From the NCBI RefSeq assembly GCF_027941775.1, contig NZ_CP115917.1, positions 1,038,501 to 1,102,500 on the forward strand: a stretch of 64,000 nucleotides of DNA, given 5' to 3'. The DNA comes from Tenacibaculum pacificus. Its GTDB lineage: Bacteria; Bacteroidota; Bacteroidia; Flavobacteriales; Flavobacteriaceae. The notes under the pieces are model-generated. The model was not told the DNA's origin, ran no database searches, and saw only the letters and a program-made list of their open reading frames with translations. Shown in pieces: positions 19,277 through 29,283 of the stretch; positions within the stretch are counted from its first letter, which is position 1, and each line of letters begins with the position of its first letter. The position numbers were made by a program, and so were the translations under genes.

Positions 19277-19651
19277 ATGAGAAAATTATTATCTACACTT
19301 TTATTATTTATTAGTATAACTTCAGTTTCTTTTGCTCAGCAAATAAATGAACTTGATTTTTTATCATCAGGAAAATGGTTGGTAACATCTGTTCAAATAG
19401 GTGAAGAAATAGAACGGTATTCAGACAATAATAATTGGATGATTTTTCATACCGATGGAAAATATCAAATTATGATGAATAACAATCAACAAAATGGAAA
19501 TTGGAAGTTTGAAGAAGCAACTAATATTATACAATTTGATGATGATGAAAGTTTCGTAAATGGTTTGAAAATAGAATTATTAAATGATAAAGAACTGTTG
19601 TTTTCAGCATTTAAAGATAATCTTGTTTATGCAGTTAAATTAAAAAAATAA
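19277..19651 (+). CDS. Secreted lipocalin-like small protein
   Basis: 124 aa. Signal peptide MRKLLSTLLLFISITSVSFA with likely cleavage before QQ. The rest (W-L-V-T-S-V, IFHTDGKYQI, NGNWKFEEATNIIQFD, LNDKELLFS) has the short beta-strand pattern of lipocalin-like domain proteins in Bacteroidota. Function unknown; periplasmic or exported. Monocistronic with terminator. Confidence 0.7.
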   Translation: MRKLLSTLLLFISITSVSFAQQINELDFLSSGKWLVTSVQIGEEIERYSDNNNWMIFHTDGKYQIMMNNNQQNGNWKFEEATNIIQFDDDESFVNGLKIELLNDKELLFSAFKDNLVYAVKLKK

Positions 19652-19676
19652 ATTTAACAAATTTATATTGTATTTA

Positions 19677-19704
19677 AAACTGAGGCAAAAGCTTCGGTTT
19701 TTTT
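19677..19704 (+). terminator. Terminator after the lipocalin-like gene
   Basis: 10-bp stem AAACTGAGGC / GCTTCGGTTT with two G-U pairs, AAAA loop and a following T run. Confidence 0.6.
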
Positions 19705-19823
19705 GTTTTATAATGTAAAGTTATCTGCCGTTGAGATTTAAAACTTTTGCTTAATTTAGCTGTGTATTTTTAATGATAAAATCATTTTTTATACTTTTAA
19801 AAGAAACAGTGAAAACAGCATAA

Positions 19824-21842
<2,019 letters not shown>

Positions 21843-21892
21843 TATTAACGTTAGGTAGAACTTAGTTGAGTAATTAATTAAGTTCTATTTTT

Positions 21893-22618
21893 CTAAAATT
21901 TCCTAATATCAATAATATCTCCATTTTTTAATTGATTTTCAGTATCGATTTTATAAATAGTATTAGCGACAAAATCAGTAGAGTATAATTCTTTATTTTT
22001 CATTAAATCGATAAAACGCTGCACATTTTTAAAATCAGTTTCTTTTGTATTTCTAATCTGATTTTGCATATTAGTTGCTACAACTCCTGGATATATTGAT
22101 ACGCATTTTACACCATTTTCTATTTCTGATTGTTCAGAAGCAATAGTTTTTGTCATCATATCAATTGCTGATTTTGAAGAACAATAAACACTCCAGCCTT
22201 GATATGGTTTTTTGGCTGCACCAGATGAAATATTAATGATTTGTTTTTTACAAGTTAAATATTGTGTCTTTTTGGTAAATAAGCTCGATAAAATAAGTGG
22301 CATAGTAATATTTAATTGAATAGATTTAGAAATATCATTGGCTTCTAAATTTTCTAAATCAGCTATTTTACCTAATCTTCCAGCGTTATTAACTAAGGTG
22401 ATTGAAGTAATTTTCTGATTGATTATTGTCGTTAAAAGTGTATTAAATATATTTTCAGTTACTTTAATATCAGATAAATCAACAGAAATATGTTGTACAT
22501 TTTTTATTTCAGATGAAGTTCTTGCTAAAGAAATTACTTGATAATTTTCAGAAGCATATTTTTTAGTTAAAGCTTTTCCAATTCCTTTACTTCCGCCAGT
22601 AATAATAATTATATTCAT
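21893..22618 (-). CDS. Short-chain dehydrogenase/reductase
   Basis: 241 aa classical SDR. Cofactor site TGGSKGIG, structural LVNNAGRLG, catalytic Ser in INISSGAA and Tyr/Lys in YCSSKSA. Start at ATG 22618, because the reading from 22687 adds 23 non-family residues and overlaps mazG. Substrate unknown. Lies 31 bp downstream of mazG, probably the last gene of the def-DUF5606-mazG-SDR run. Confidence 0.88.
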   Translation of the reverse strand: MNIIIITGGSKGIGKALTKKYASENYQVISLARTSSEIKNVQHISVDLSDIKVTENIFNTLLTTIINQKITSITLVNNAGRLGKIADLENLEANDISKSIQLNITMPLILSSLFTKKTQYLTCKKQIINISSGAAKKPYQGWSVYCSSKSAIDMMTKTIASEQSEIENGVKCVSIYPGVVATNMQNQIRNTKETDFKNVQRFIDLMKNKELYSTDFVANTIYKIDTENQLKNGDIIDIRKF

Positions 22619-22649
22619 TGAAGGTAAATATAAAAAATAACGATAATAA

Positions 22650-23429
22650 TTACCTGAAAAATTCTTTCGATTTTTCCCAATAAACATCCATTTCTGTTAA
22701 TGACATATCAGAAATTTCTTTGCCTTCTTTTTTAGCTGCTTCTTCTAAAAATTGAAAACGATTGATAAATTTTTTATTCGTTTTTTCTAAAGCATTTTCT
22801 GGATTTACTTTAATAAAACGAGCGTAGTTAATCATTGAAAATAAAACATCTCCAAATTCTTTTTCGATATTCTCTTTATTTCCAGCTTTTATTTCTTCGT
22901 TTAGTTCTGAAATTTCTTCTTGAACTTTTTCCCAAACTTGTTGCGGTTTTTCCCAATCGAAACCAACGCCTGCAACTTTTTCTTGAATTCTACTTGCTTT
23001 TACCAAAGCAGGTAAACTTTTAGGAACTCCTTCTAAAACTGAAGTTTTACCTTCTCTTAATTTTAGTTTTTCCCAGTTTTGTTTTACTTCTTCTTCATCT
23101 TTAACAACAACATCACCATAAATATGTGGGTGACGATGAATTAATTTATCAGAAATAGAATTGGCAACATCAGCAATATCAAAAGCCTTTTTTTCGCTAC
23201 CTATTTTAGCATAAAAGACGATGTGTAATAACACATCGCCTAATTCTTTTTTAACTTCTTCTAAATCATTGTCTAGAATAGCATCTGCTAATTCGTAAGT
23301 TTCTTCAATTGTTAAATGACGTAGTGTTTCTAAAGTTTGTTTTTTATCCCACGGACACTTCTCTCGAAGTTCGTCCATAATATCTAACAATCTGTTAAAA
23401 GCGTCTAATTGTTGCTTACGAGTATTCAT
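22650..23429 (-). CDS. mazG: Nucleoside triphosphate pyrophosphohydrolase MazG
   Basis: 259 aa with two all-alpha MazG repeats. First repeat has CPWDKKQT, TIEETYELADAI and ELGDVLLHIVFYAKI; second has VGFDWEKPQ, EEISELNEEI and EFGDVLFSMINYARF. Hydrolyses non-canonical or excess NTPs. Starts 4 bp after the DUF5606 gene, so co-transcribed. Confidence 0.93.
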   Translation of the reverse strand: MNTRKQQLDAFNRLLDIMDELREKCPWDKKQTLETLRHLTIEETYELADAILDNDLEEVKKELGDVLLHIVFYAKIGSEKKAFDIADVANSISDKLIHRHPHIYGDVVVKDEEEVKQNWEKLKLREGKTSVLEGVPKSLPALVKASRIQEKVAGVGFDWEKPQQVWEKVQEEISELNEEIKAGNKENIEKEFGDVLFSMINYARFIKVNPENALEKTNKKFINRFQFLEEAAKKEGKEISDMSLTEMDVYWEKSKEFFR

Positions 23430-23432
23430 AAT

Positions 23433-23852
23433 TTATTTAGCTTCTTCTGGAGTTACTGTTTTTTCTAAGGTATTAAAATCGAAATTAGCTGCTGCTAAAG
23501 TATTATACCATTGAATTATTTTTTTAATATTAGAAGCATACACACGTTCTTTGTCAAAATTTGGTAAAATTTCTTCAAAGTAAGCCATTAAAGTATCGTT
23601 ACTTTCTTTATGAGAAAGTGCTTCTTTACCTTCTTGTTTGTCAGCCATAGTTTTAAGTATGATTGCTAAAGGCACTTCTTCTTCATAAGTGTAAATTGCA
23701 ATATTTTCTAATAAACTAACATTGTGAGTTGCTGCAATAGGAAAACGTTTACCATCTACAATTGAACGAACGATTACTCCTGTTTTTGTTTGAGATATAA
23801 TTTCAAATAATCCTGGTTTACCAGTAACTGCTATAACTTTGTTAAATTCCAT
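23433..23852 (-). CDS. DUF5606 domain protein
   Basis: 139 aa, cytoplasmic. Matches the Bacteroidota DUF5606 family in its N-terminus (KVIAVTGKPGLFEIISQTKT) and RFPIAATHNVSLLENIAIYT. The fold looks like a small beta-barrel followed by helices. Function unknown; its fixed place between def and mazG is common in flavobacteria, but gives no role. Confidence 0.8.
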   Translation of the reverse strand: MEFNKVIAVTGKPGLFEIISQTKTGVIVRSIVDGKRFPIAATHNVSLLENIAIYTYEEEVPLAIILKTMADKQEGKEALSHKESNDTLMAYFEEILPNFDKERVYASNIKKIIQWYNTLAAANFDFNTLEKTVTPEEAK

Positions 23853-23885
23853 ATTATATTGTTTTTTTAGTGTCTTTTATAAAGA

Positions 23886-24473
23886 CTATTTTTTCTTGGC
23901 ATTTGGAAAACGCATTCTGTAACCTGCGTCTACTTTTCCTTTAGAAATGTTTTCTAACTTCTTTTTAATCAATCTTTTCTTTAAAGTTGATAATTTATCA
24001 GTAAATAAAACACCATCGATATGGTCGTATTCACGCTGAAAAACACGTGCCGCTAAACCATTTAAAACTTGAGTATGCTTTTCAAAATTTTCATCTTGAT
24101 ACTCAATTGTTATTGTTTCTTGACGAAAAACATCTTCACGAACATTAGGTATACTTAAACAACCTTCGTTAAAAGCCCATTCTTCACCTTCTTCTTTGAT
24201 GATTTTTGCATTTATAAATACATGATTAAAGCTTTCTAAGGCTTTACGGTCTTCTTCTGATAAGTCTTCATCATCAGCAAAAGGAGAGGCATCGATTAAA
24301 AATAAACGAATGTCTTTTCCTATTTGAGGTGCAGCTAATCCGACACCTTGTGCATTATACATTGTTTCTTTCATATCGGCAATTAATTTTTCTAACTGCG
24401 GATAATCTTTATCGATTTCTGTTCCTACTTTACGTAATACGGGATCTCCGTAAGCAACAATGGGTAAAATCAT
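23886..24473 (-). CDS. def: Peptide deformylase with an altered metal-binding motif
   Basis: Removes the formyl group from nascent protein N-termini. 195 aa from ATG 24473 (MILPIVAYGDPVLRK is the usual start; the longer reading is not). Motif I GVGLAAPQIG and motif II EGCLSIPNV are intact. Motif III, normally QHExDH with two His metal ligands, reads QREYDHIDG: Arg147 replaces the first ligand. The codon is CGT where CAT is expected, one base (24034). As Def is normally essential and no second copy is in the window, either the enzyme is dead or altered, or this base is wrong. Confidence 0.93.
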   Translation of the reverse strand: MILPIVAYGDPVLRKVGTEIDKDYPQLEKLIADMKETMYNAQGVGLAAPQIGKDIRLFLIDASPFADDEDLSEEDRKALESFNHVFINAKIIKEEGEEWAFNEGCLSIPNVREDVFRQETITIEYQDENFEKHTQVLNGLAARVFQREYDHIDGVLFTDKLSTLKKRLIKKKLENISKGKVDAGYRMRFPNAKKK

Positions 24474-24526
24474 GTGTTTTTTAATTTTAAGGTCACGAAA
24501 ATACAAAGAATCGTTTGTCTATAAAA

Positions 24527-24936
24527 CTATTTGTTATATAAATACGACTGTAATATGATTGTAGCGCTTATTTCATCAACTAAAGCTTTGTTTTGACGCT
24601 GTTTTTTGTTGAGTCCACTATCAATCATTGTTTGAAAAGCCATTTTTGAAGTAAAACGCTCATCTTCTCTTTTTATTGGAATATTAGGTATTGATTTTGC
24701 TAATTTTTCTAAAAAAGGAAGTATCAAGGCTTCACTTTCGCTATCAGAATTATCCATTTGTTTTGGTTTTCCGATGATAAATAATTCAACATTTTCTTTT
24801 TTAATGTAGTCTTTTAAAAATGGAATTAATTCTTTAGTATTAATAGTTGTTAATCCTGATGCTATAATTTGTAATTCATCTGTAACAGCAATTCCTGTTC
24901 TTTTTTTCCGAAATCTATGGCTAAAACTCTTCCCAA
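24527..24936 (-). pseudogene. yqgF: YqgF/RuvX-family putative pre-16S rRNA nuclease, frameshifted
   Basis: RNase H-fold protein of the YqgF (RuvX) family, linked to 16S rRNA 5' maturation. The last 76 residues (from MDNSDSESEALILPF) have an in-frame ATG, but the real N-terminus lies upstream: TTG 24936 gives M-G-R-V-L-A-I-D-F-G-K-K, then the frame breaks. The coding strand has GG followed by seven A at 24901-24907; eight would give GKKRTGIAVTDELQ and lead smoothly into FIIGKPKQMDNSDSE, total about 136 aa, normal for the family. One missing A in a homopolymer therefore explains the break. Confidence 0.88.
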
Positions 24937-25041
24937 AATTATTTTATTTTTCACGAAAGTAAAGTTTTAAACCTTTATAAATTGTACTTCTTTTGATTTT
25001 TTAAATAATAAATAGTGTTAAAGTTTTTAAATAGAGATTAA

Positions 25042-25141
25042 ATGCCTAGCCCCGATTGAAGCATTTGTTTGAGCTCTTTTTTATTTTTTTCTTTTGAAAA
25101 ATAAAAAAAGCGAGTGCGGAAAGCGGGAAATTGCTTCTAAT
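25042..25141 (+). repeat. 100-bp palindromic intergenic repeat, copy A
   Basis: Begins ATGCCTAGCCCCGATTGAAG and ends GCGGGAAATTGCTTCTAAT. The outer parts are identical to copy B (57456-57555, opposite strand). The centre is an AT-only hairpin with a TTTT-type loop. Between copies one stem pair changes from A-T (here) to G-C (copy B), keeping the pairing. Lies between the divergent yqgF and dapD genes. No flanking direct duplication or transposase seen. Looks like a REP-type element; I recall similar CCTAGCCC...GCGGGAA elements between flavobacterial genes, function unknown. Confidence 0.85.
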
Positions 25142-25238
25142 AATCTTTATCATTTTTTATTGAAATATGTATTTTTAAACAAGAAAAAAACATCTGTTTA
25201 AATTAACTTTTTTAGTGTAGATATAGTAACATAGATTT

Positions 25239-25246
25239 TATATTTG
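25239..25246 (+). promoter_or_regulatory. Putative minus-7 element (TATATTTG) of dapD
   Basis: Consensus TAnnTTTG, 16 nt before the dapD ATG, so a very short leader is expected. Confidence 0.45.
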
Positions 25247-25262
25247 TAGAAAATTATATAAG

Positions 25263-26078
25263 ATGACAGAATTACAATCTATTATAGAAAAAGCGTGGGA
25301 TAATCGTGACTTATTAAAAGAAGAAAACACGATTAACACTATTAGAAAAGTTGTTGATTTATTAGATTCAGGTGAGTTACGTGTAGCTGAACCTACTGAT
25401 AATGGTTGGCAAGTTAATGAGTGGGTAAAAAAAGCAGTTGTTTTATATTTCCCTATTCAGAAAATGGAAACTTTAGAAGCTGGTATTTTTGAATATCATG
25501 ATAAAATTCCATTAAAAAGAAATTTTGCAGAAAGAGGAATTAGAGTTGTACCAAATGCAGTTGCACGTCATGGAGCATACATTTCGGCAGGAACTATTTT
25601 AATGCCAAGTTATGTAAATATTGGTGCTTACGTTGATGAAGGAACTATGGTTGATACTTGGGCTACAGTTGGTTCTTGTGCGCAGATTGGTAAAAATGTA
25701 CATTTATCTGGTGGTGTAGGAATTGGTGGTGTTTTAGAGCCATTACAAGCAGCTCCAGTAATTATAGAAGACGGTGCTTTTATCGGTTCTCGTTGTATTG
25801 TTGTTGAAGGTGTTAGAGTAGAAAAAGAAGCTGTTTTAGGTGCTAATGTTGTTTTAACAATGAGTACTAAAATTATAGATGTTACTGGTGATACACCTGT
25901 TGAAACGAAAGGAGTTGTTCCTGCTCGTTCAGTAGTTATTCCTGGTAGTTATACTAAGAAATTTGCTGCTGGTGAATTTCAAGTTCCTTGTGCTTTAATT
26001 ATTGGTAAACGTAAAGAAAGTACTAATAAGAAAACTTCTTTAAACGATGCATTAAGAGAATATGATGTAGCAGTTTAA
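25263..26078 (+). CDS. dapD: Tetrahydrodipicolinate N-succinyltransferase
   Basis: 271 aa. Left-handed beta-helix acyltransferase of the succinylase branch of lysine/meso-DAP synthesis. Diagnostic pieces: V-V-P-N-A-V-A-R-H-G-A-Y, GTMVDTWATVGSCAQIGKN and GGVLEPLQAAPVIIEDGAF. Works with dapF of this window in the DAP pathway. Monocistronic, with terminator. Confidence 0.96.
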   Translation: MTELQSIIEKAWDNRDLLKEENTINTIRKVVDLLDSGELRVAEPTDNGWQVNEWVKKAVVLYFPIQKMETLEAGIFEYHDKIPLKRNFAERGIRVVPNAVARHGAYISAGTILMPSYVNIGAYVDEGTMVDTWATVGSCAQIGKNVHLSGGVGIGGVLEPLQAAPVIIEDGAFIGSRCIVVEGVRVEKEAVLGANVVLTMSTKIIDVTGDTPVETKGVVPARSVVIPGSYTKKFAAGEFQVPCALIIGKRKESTNKKTSLNDALREYDVAV

Positions 26079-26102
26079 TCTCTTTTAAACTTATAAGTAA
26101 TA

Positions 26103-26134
26103 AAAAAAGGTGCGATTTAAATCGCACCTTTTTT
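26103..26134. terminator. Bidirectional terminator
   Basis: 14-bp perfect stem AAAAAAGGTGCGAT / ATCGCACCTTTTTT with TTAA loop between convergent dapD and the GT2 gene. Confidence 0.85.
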
Positions 26135-26135
26135 A

Positions 26136-26888
26136 TTATAATTTACTTTCTTCATATAGTTTTCTAAGCTTTACGTATTTTATATAAGAAGAAAAAGCTT
26201 GTAGCATCGAAAAAGTAATTCCGTCTAAACCATGTAAAATTCCTTTTTTAAGAATGTAACAACGAATAAATGACCAAACTCCATGAGTAATAGGAGTGAA
26301 GAAGTTAACTTTTCTTCCTTGTTCAAAATACTCTTCAGCTTGCCAAGTGGTGTATAAGTTGTATTTTCCTATAATTTGATGAAAATCTTTCCAACCATAG
26401 TGAATAATATGGTTTTTAGTGTTTTTAAGGTTTTTAGCTTGTATACTTTGATGAACTTTCGTAGTGGCTGGTGTTGCTGTTTGTTTATTGAAGAAACGAC
26501 AAGTATATGATGGGTACCAACCAGAATGAGATATTTCTTGTTTACCTAAAAAATGTCTAAATCTAAAATTATAAGCATCGTAAGGTTGCTTTAAATAACT
26601 TTCACTTTTTATGAGTTGATAACTGTCTTCATCTAAACGCTCATCAGCATCAAGATTTAAAATCCAATCATTTTTACAAAATTGTAATCCGTGTACTCTT
26701 TGCAGTCCATCACCTAAAAACTTTTGAGAATAGACTTTTGCTCCTAAAGACTCTGCAATTTCAATAGTTTTATCTTTACTGAAAGAATCAATAATAATTA
26801 CTTCATCACACACTCTTTTTAAAGATAGGATACAGTCTTCAATGTTTTTTTCTTCATTAAAAGTAATTACTAACCCGCTTACATTCAT
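26136..26888 (-). CDS. Family 2 glycosyltransferase (WaaE/KdtX-like)
   Basis: 250 aa GT-A enzyme. N-terminal LVITFNEEKNIEDCI, VIIIDSFSKDKT and DXD-type ILNLDADERL. The C-terminal half (SHSGWYPSYTCRFF, the W-H and G-R-K-V pattern) is like the LPS-core glucosyltransferases WaaE/KdtX. Likely adds a sugar to LPS core or another surface glycan; the exact linkage is unknown. Divergent from the next glycosyltransferase. Confidence 0.85.
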   Translation of the reverse strand: MNVSGLVITFNEEKNIEDCILSLKRVCDEVIIIDSFSKDKTIEIAESLGAKVYSQKFLGDGLQRVHGLQFCKNDWILNLDADERLDEDSYQLIKSESYLKQPYDAYNFRFRHFLGKQEISHSGWYPSYTCRFFNKQTATPATTKVHQSIQAKNLKNTKNHIIHYGWKDFHQIIGKYNLYTTWQAEEYFEQGRKVNFFTPITHGVWSFIRCYILKKGILHGLDGITFSMLQAFSSYIKYVKLRKLYEESKL

Positions 26889-26904
26889 TATTTAAATATT
26901 ATTG

Positions 26905-26912
26905 TAAATTTG
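26905..26912 (+). promoter_or_regulatory. Putative minus-7 element (TAAATTTG) of the rightward glycan genes
   Basis: Consensus TAnnTTTG in the 47-bp gap between divergent glycosyltransferase genes, 23 nt before ATG 26936. Confidence 0.4.
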
Positions 26913-26935
26913 TGTTCAAAAATACAATTTATTAA

Positions 26936-27695
26936 ATGATTCCAAAAATTATTCATTTCTGTTGGTATGGTAAAGGAGAATATAATGAAACGATAAAAAA
27001 ATGTATAGCTTAAATGGGAAGATAAATTACCCGATTATACTATTAAAAAATGGGATGAAACAAATACCCCTTTTGATAAACTTCCTTTTTTAAAAATGCT
27101 TTACAAGCAAAAAAAGTGGTCGTTTATTACAGATTATATTCGTTTATATGCTATTTATAAAGATGGTGGTATTTATGTTGATACAGATATTGAAATGGTG
27201 AAAAGTTTTGATTCTTTACTTAAGGAAAAATCGTTTGTAGGATTCCAATCAAATTTAACAGATAGCAAATACCCATTAAATTCAGCGGTAATAGGTAGTG
27301 AAAAAGGAAATAATTTTATTTTAGATTGTATTAAAGAAACAGAAAGAAAACAGCGTTTGTATTTTAATGCTATGGGAGGACCACCAATTGTTTCTAAAGT
27401 TTTATTAAATTACGGGTTAAAAGAATATAAAAAGCAGCATATAAAAAATGTTTTATTATTACCTATAGCTTATTTTTATCCTTTTCCACGGGGTGGAAAG
27501 TATACTGATAGCTGTATAAAAGAGGAAACATTATGTATTCATTGGTGGGAAGATTCTTGGGGGAATAAACAAAAAGGATTCAAATACTTATTAGATAGTT
27601 TAAAAAGAAAAATTATAAAATTACCTTTATTAACTAAAAATAAAATGATCTATTTTTTTAATAAAAATAATTTTTATTTAATAGATAAAATATAG
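26936..27695 (+). pseudogene. GT32-like (DXD sugar-binding) glycosyltransferase, frameshifted
   Basis: ATG 26936 gives MIPKIIHFCWYGKGEYNETI, the typical start of capsular/LPS glycosyltransferases with the DXD sugar-binding region, but the frame stops at 27011. From 27015 the other frame continues WEDKLPDYTIKKWDE, then FITDYIRLYAIYKDGGIYVD, holding the DTDIEM DXD motif, to the stop at 27695. The break reads ATAGCTTAAATGG; removing one T gives I-A-K-W-E and a 252-aa protein of normal shape. Donor and acceptor unknown. Followed 1 bp later by the sialyltransferase-like gene. An internal ATG at 27096 would omit the N-terminal fold. Confidence 0.82.
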
Positions 27696-27696
27696 A

Positions 27697-28734
27697 ATGA
27701 ATAATACTTATGTCGCTTCTACAGTATATCATATTTACTTAATTATACTTCATATAATTAAAGAAGAAAATGATGAATTAACAAAGCAAAATAATCTTTT
27801 AATTTTAACTGAAAATACAAAAGGGATAAAGAGTTTAATTCCTTTTTTTGAAGATTCATTGTTTTTTAGAAAAGTTGTTTTTTTACCAAATAATCGTATT
27901 CAAAAAAAAATGCTTTCAAAAGTATCATATACTTTTAATAGAAAGAAAATAATACCAGTTTTAGAAAATAAATATAGGAGTTTAAAGGATGAAGAGGTTT
28001 TTATTGAAAATTCTACTATTTTTATTGGTGATTCAGATTCTGCTAAAAATTACTTTTACTTTAAATATAAGCATAAAGGTTTTATTATGTTTGAAGATGG
28101 AGCAGGTACTTATGTGAATATTCCATCAAAATTAAATGTTTTTAAAAAGAAAATTTTAAAAAATGGTTTTACTTTTAACGGGCATGGAGATGAAATTAAA
28201 CATGTTATAGCAGTAAAACCTGAAAAACTACCTAAATTACTATACAATAAGAGTCAAGAATTAAATATTAATTCAATAAGTAAAGCGCTGTCTTTAAAAT
28301 TAAAAATGGAAATTTTTAAAACGTTTAATTTTAATTTTGATAAATTAAATAGTGAAAAACCAAAAGTTTTAATTTTAGGTTCTACGATATCAGAAGATAA
28401 TTTAGTAGCTAAAGAAAGTATAAAAATAAATATATTTAAAGATTTGCTAAATGAAATCGATTATAATATTTATGATGTTTATTTTAAGCCGCATCCAAGA
28501 GAAAAAACTATTTATAACTTTAAAAATGTCGTTTTAATACCTAAATTATTCCCGTCAGAGTTATTAACTCTTGATTCTGATATTTTTTTTGAAAAAGGAT
28601 ACGCTATAATATCTACGTCTTTAGATAATTTAGGCGAAACGGTAAAAGAGAAAATATACGTATTTGATAGATATAAACATCATTTTACAAAGTTTAAGAA
28701 AGAGTCTGAAAATATAATTAAAAAATATAATTAG
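27697..28734 (+). CDS. Sialyltransferase-like (GT52-type) glycosyltransferase
   Basis: 345 aa, not firmly identifiable, but it shows the three short motifs shared by bacterial sialyltransferases of families GT38/52/80/97: an acidic D/E-D/E-G motif (FEDGAGTY, E133-D134-G135), an H-P motif (YFKPHPRE, H266-P267) and a Ser/Thr pair (IISTSLDNL, about residue 305). Overall layout fits a GT-B enzyme using a CMP-activated nonulosonic acid. With a pseudaminic-acid operon converging on it 550 bp downstream, it is the best candidate for the transferase that puts that sugar on the cell surface. That role is inference. Confidence 0.6.
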   Translation: MNNTYVASTVYHIYLIILHIIKEENDELTKQNNLLILTENTKGIKSLIPFFEDSLFFRKVVFLPNNRIQKKMLSKVSYTFNRKKIIPVLENKYRSLKDEEVFIENSTIFIGDSDSAKNYFYFKYKHKGFIMFEDGAGTYVNIPSKLNVFKKKILKNGFTFNGHGDEIKHVIAVKPEKLPKLLYNKSQELNINSISKALSLKLKMEIFKTFNFNFDKLNSEKPKVLILGSTISEDNLVAKESIKINIFKDLLNEIDYNIYDVYFKPHPREKTIYNFKNVVLIPKLFPSELLTLDSDIFFEKGYAIISTSLDNLGETVKEKIYVFDRYKHHFTKFKKESENIIKKYN

Positions 28735-29282
28735 TGAAAGAAGTAATTGAAGTATTAACAACTGGAAAAACAATACTTTATCCAACTGATACTGTTTGGG
28801 GAATTGGTTGTGATGCAACAAATTTTGAGGCAGTTCAAAAAATTTATAAGCTAAAAAATAGAGAAGAATCTAAAAGTTTAATCATTTTAGTTGATTCTAT
28901 TGAAATGCTTAAAGATTATGTTGAGAATATTCCAAAAGAAGTATTGTTTTTTTTAAAAAAAATAAAAGAACCAACAACAATTATATATAATAATCCAATA
29001 AGATTAGCTATTAATACTATTGCAATAGATAATACTATCGCTATTCGAGTAGTTAAAAATAAATATTGTCAATCTTTGATTAAAGAGTTTGGAAAGCCAA
29101 TTGTATCTACCTCTGCAAATATTAGCGGAGAAGTATCACCTAAGTCTTTTGAATTTATATCAGAAAAAATAAAAAAAGGTGTTGATTATATTGTTGAATA
29201 TGATGAAAATACTGTAAATACAAAACCATCTACCATTTTAAAAATAATGGAAGATGGCTCTATAATAACTTTAAGAAAATAA
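28734..29282 (+). CDS. YrdC/Sua5-family threonylcarbamoyl-AMP synthase-like protein
   Basis: 182 aa YrdC-fold protein: LYPTDTVWGIGCDA, VQKIYKLKNRE, IAIRVV and PIVSTSANISGE. This is the single-domain TsaC/YwlC type that makes threonylcarbamoyl-AMP for tRNA t6A37; tsaE, from the same pathway, is at 56973. GTG start overlapping the previous stop by one base (TAGTG), so translationally coupled. Odd setting between a glycosyltransferase and pseI. It may be the genome's only Sua5/TsaC or a paralog. Confidence 0.85.
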   Translation: MKEVIEVLTTGKTILYPTDTVWGIGCDATNFEAVQKIYKLKNREESKSLIILVDSIEMLKDYVENIPKEVLFFLKKIKEPTTIIYNNPIRLAINTIAIDNTIAIRVVKNKYCQSLIKEFGKPIVSTSANISGEVSPKSFEFISEKIKKGVDYIVEYDENTVNTKPSTILKIMEDGSIITLRK

Positions 29283-29283
29283 T

